Shown here: positions 6,763-8,848 of the stretch, piece by piece
Layout of the letters: each line of letters opens with the position of its first letter
How positions within the stretch are numbered: the first letter of the stretch is position 1
Origin: an uncultured bacterium
Lineage (GTDB): Bacteria; Bacillota; Clostridia; Lachnospirales; Lachnospiraceae
Assembly (NCBI GenBank): GCA_947086625.1
Contig: CAMTZV010000028.1
Location: 1-8,848 of the forward strand
Direction: 5' to 3'
Length of the DNA: 8,848 nt
Program-made: the position numbers and the translations under genes
Notes under the pieces: model-generated
The model's database searches: none
Told to the model about the DNA's origin: nothing
The model's input: only the letters and a program-made list of their open reading frames with translations

Positions 6763-8848
6763 CTATTTTTTCTTTGAAAATGTGAGCTTTAATTTCTGCT
6801 TGGCGCCGTGGGGCAGGATATATTTGAGCTTATCCTCGCTCTTTCGCATCACGGAGCACTCGGGATGGTCGCGGTGCAGATGGATCGCGTCAAACTCGCA
6901 CTTCGTCGTGCAGATACCGCAGCCCACGCAGCGGTTTGCGTCCACGATCGTCGCGCCGCAGCCAAGGCAGCGCGCCGTCTCCGCCTTCACCTGCTCCTCC
7001 GTAAAGGTAAGCGCCGCGTCGCGGAAGGAGCGCCTGTGATCGATGTCGTCCGCGTGCCCCGGGATCTGGCGGCTCGAGTTGTCGTAGCTCTCCACCGAGA
7101 TGTCGTCCTTGTCCAGCTCCCGGTAGGCAAGCTGGTTGCGCCCGATCGTAAGCGATGAGTGCGGCTGTACGAACCGGTGGATCGAAACCGCGCCCTCCTT
7201 TCCGGCCGCGATCGCGTCGATCGCGAACTTCGGCCCGGTGTAGACGTCGCCGCCCACGAAAATATCCGGCTCCGCGGTCTGATACGTCTGCGCGTCGGCT
7301 ACCGCGCCGTTTCCGCGCCCGAGCTCCACGCGCGAGCCGTCCAGCAGGCCGCCCCACTCGATGCTCTGGCCGACCGACAAAAAGACATGGCGGCATTCGA
7401 CGGTCTTCGTCTCGCTCTCGTCATACTTCGGGTTAAACCTTCCGTTTTCATCCTTGACAGAAACGCAGCGCTTTAAGACGATGCCGCACACCTTCCCGTT
7501 CTCGGTCAAAATCTCCTTCGGGCCCCAGCCGCAGTCAATCGCGATGCCTTCCTCCTCGGCCTCGGCGATCTCTTCCTTTGATGCAGGCATCTCGGCGCGG
7601 CTCTCAAGGCAGTACATCGTCACACTCCCGTCCCCGCAGCGCGTGCTGTCTCGCGCCACGTCGATGGCCACATTGCCGCCGCCGATGACGACGACGTCTC
7701 CCTCAAGCGGGAACGCCTCTTTTGCATTGACCTCGCGCAGAAAATCCACCGCCGTCATCACGCCGTCCGCGTCCTCGCCGGGCACGCCGGCCTTCCGGCC
7801 GCCCTGACAGCCGATCGCCACGTAAAACGCCTGATAGCCCTGCGCGCGCAGCTCGTCTAAGGTGATATCTTTTCCGACCTCCACACCCGTTTTGATCGTG
7901 ACGCCCATCGCGCGGATCACGTCGATCTCCGCCTCTACGACGTCCTTTTCCAGCTTAAAGGAGGGGATGCCGTACACGAGCATACCGCCGCAGCGCTCCT
8001 GCTTCTCGAAGATCGTCGGGCGGTAGCCCTTCTCCGCCAGATAAAAGGCGCAGGAGAGCCCGGCCGGACCGCCGCCGATGATCGCGATCTTTGCGTCGGC
8101 AAAAAAGTTGTCGTCCAGCGAGGGGATGACCTTTTTCGGTATGTAGCGCTCCTTTTCGTCCAGATCCTGCATCGCGATAAACTTCTTGACCTCGTCGATG
8201 GCAATCGCCTCGTCGATCGTCCCTCTTGTGCAGGCGTCCTCACAGCGGCGGTTGCAGATATGCCCGCAGACTGCCGGGAGCGGATTGTTTTTCTTGATGA
8301 GCGCGAGCGCGTCGCGGTAGCGTCCCTGCGCGGCGAGCTTTAGATAGCCCTGCACCGCAATGTGCGCGGGACAGGCGGTTTTACACGGCGCAGTCCCGCT
8401 CTCGTGCGTCTCGATCCGGTTTTTGTCCCGGTAATCCTCCGTCCACATATGCGGCCCCCACGGCTGCTCGGACGGAAGCGGCTGCTTCGGGTATGTCACC
8501 TGTGAGCCGTCCTTTTTGCACAGCTTCTGGCCGAGCTTTAACGCGCCCGCCGGGCAGTGCTCGACGCACCGGCCGCACGCCACGCAGTTTTCCGTCTCCA
8601 CATGCGCCACATAGGCGGAGCGGGACATGTTCGGCGTGTTGAAAAGCTGCGACGTGCGCAGCGCATAGCAGACGTTCACGTTGCAGTTGCAGATCGCAAA
8701 GATCTTGTCCGCGCCGTCGATGTTCGTGATCTGATGCACGAAGCCGTTCTCCTCGCCCTTGCGCAAAATCTCGAGTGCCTCCTCGCGTGTGATGTAGCGG
8801 CCGCCCTTTCCGGTCTCCACGACGTAGTCCGCCATGTCGCCCACGGCG
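6763..8848 (-). CDS. Iron-sulfur FAD/NAD(P) oxidoreductase, GltD/NfnB-like, 5' partial
   Basis: A flavoprotein related to the glutamate synthase small subunit and NfnB, moving electrons between NAD(P)H, FAD and several Fe-S clusters. Positions count from the GTG at 8844. A cysteine cluster CNCNVNVC (52-59) and a ferredoxin motif CVACGRCVEHCP (87-98) come first. The GltD-type N-terminal cluster region follows, with Cys154, 158, 193, 197, 201 and 205. The FAD site is GGGPAG (257-262), the NAD(P) site GGGNVAIDVA (388-397), and the closing FAD motif GGDVYTGPKFAIDAIAAGKE (531-550). A C-terminal ferredoxin-like segment has CLGCG (626-630) and CVGCGICTTKC (639-649). The frame stays open to the window edge, and neither GTG 8844 nor ATG 8835 has a visible ribosome site, so the true start is probably outside. 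It resembles long Clostridia proteins often labelled glutamate synthase small chain, but no large subunit is visible, so the electron acceptor is unknown. A strong terminator follows. Confidence 0.88.
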   Translation of the reverse strand, partial: AVGDMADYVVETGKGGRYITREEALEILRKGEENGFVHQITNIDGADKIFAICNCNVNVCYALRTSQLFNTPNMSRSAYVAHVETENCVACGRCVEHCPAGALKLGQKLCKKDGSQVTYPKQPLPSEQPWGPHMWTEDYRDKNRIETHESGTAPCKTACPAHIAVQGYLKLAAQGRYRDALALIKKNNPLPAVCGHICNRRCEDACTRGTIDEAIAIDEVKKFIAMQDLDEKERYIPKKVIPSLDDNFFADAKIAIIGGGPAGLSCAFYLAEKGYRPTIFEKQERCGGMLVYGIPSFKLEKDVVEAEIDVIRAMGVTIKTGVEVGKDITLDELRAQGYQAFYVAIGCQGGRKAGVPGEDADGVMTAVDFLREVNAKEAFPLEGDVVVIGGGNVAIDVARDSTRCGDGSVTMYCLESRAEMPASKEEIAEAEEEGIAIDCGWGPKEILTENGKVCGIVLKRCVSVKDENGRFNPKYDESETKTVECRHVFLSVGQSIEWGGLLDGSRVELGRGNGAVADAQTYQTAEPDIFVGGDVYTGPKFAIDAIAAGKEGAVSIHRFVQPHSSLTIGRNQLAYRELDKDDISVESYDNSSRQIPGHADDIDHRRSFRDAALTFTEEQVKAETARCLGCGATIVDANRCVGCGICTTKCEFDAIHLHRDHPECSVMRKSEDKLKYILPHGAKQKLKLTFSKKK

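Overview
The window looks like chromosomal DNA from a Clostridia-type Firmicute, most likely a Lachnospiraceae-like gut or anaerobic bacterium. The evidence is strong AGGAGG-type ribosome sites, a six-helix GHKL kinase paired with a LytTR regulator, a motility chemoreceptor, and a ferredoxin-rich GltD-like flavoprotein. This placement is by gene-family resemblance only. All five visible genes lie on the minus strand. No tRNA, rRNA, CRISPR array or insertion sequence was seen, and no gene-free stretch exceeds about 240 bases.

Read in the direction of transcription (right to left), the window opens inside a large iron-sulfur FAD/NAD(P) oxidoreductase (8848 to 6763) whose 5' end lies outside the window. 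It closes with a strong intrinsic terminator (6722-6751). A regulatory region of roughly 200 bases follows. It holds two head-to-tail 21-base repeats, a promoter with a good -10 and a poor -35, and a 13-base inverted repeat whose arms bracket all of these. It leads into a probable operon: a dCache chemoreceptor (start 6531, stop 4531), a GHKL sensor kinase (4503-3121, 27 bases later) and a LytTR response regulator (3124-2393, overlapping the kinase stop by 4 bases). A small XRE-type DNA-binding protein (2319-1984) follows after about 70 bases, and the unit ends in a perfect 12-bp hairpin terminator (1928-1954).

Beyond that terminator the sequence becomes clearly more AT-rich. A dynamin-like GTPase begins at 1828 and runs off the left edge, with at least 609 residues visible. 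Its P-loop, switch threonine, DTPG and NKAD motifs are all readable.

The chemoreceptor carries, at exact spacing, the residue set known to bind free amino acids in dCache domains, so the central operon may join amino-acid sensing to a membrane two-component system. The most interesting points are the amino-acid motif, the 21-base repeats that may be the LytTR operator, the inverted repeats around the promoter, and a G8 tract near the kinase 3' end where any single-base slip would uncouple the kinase from the regulator. The last three are hypotheses.
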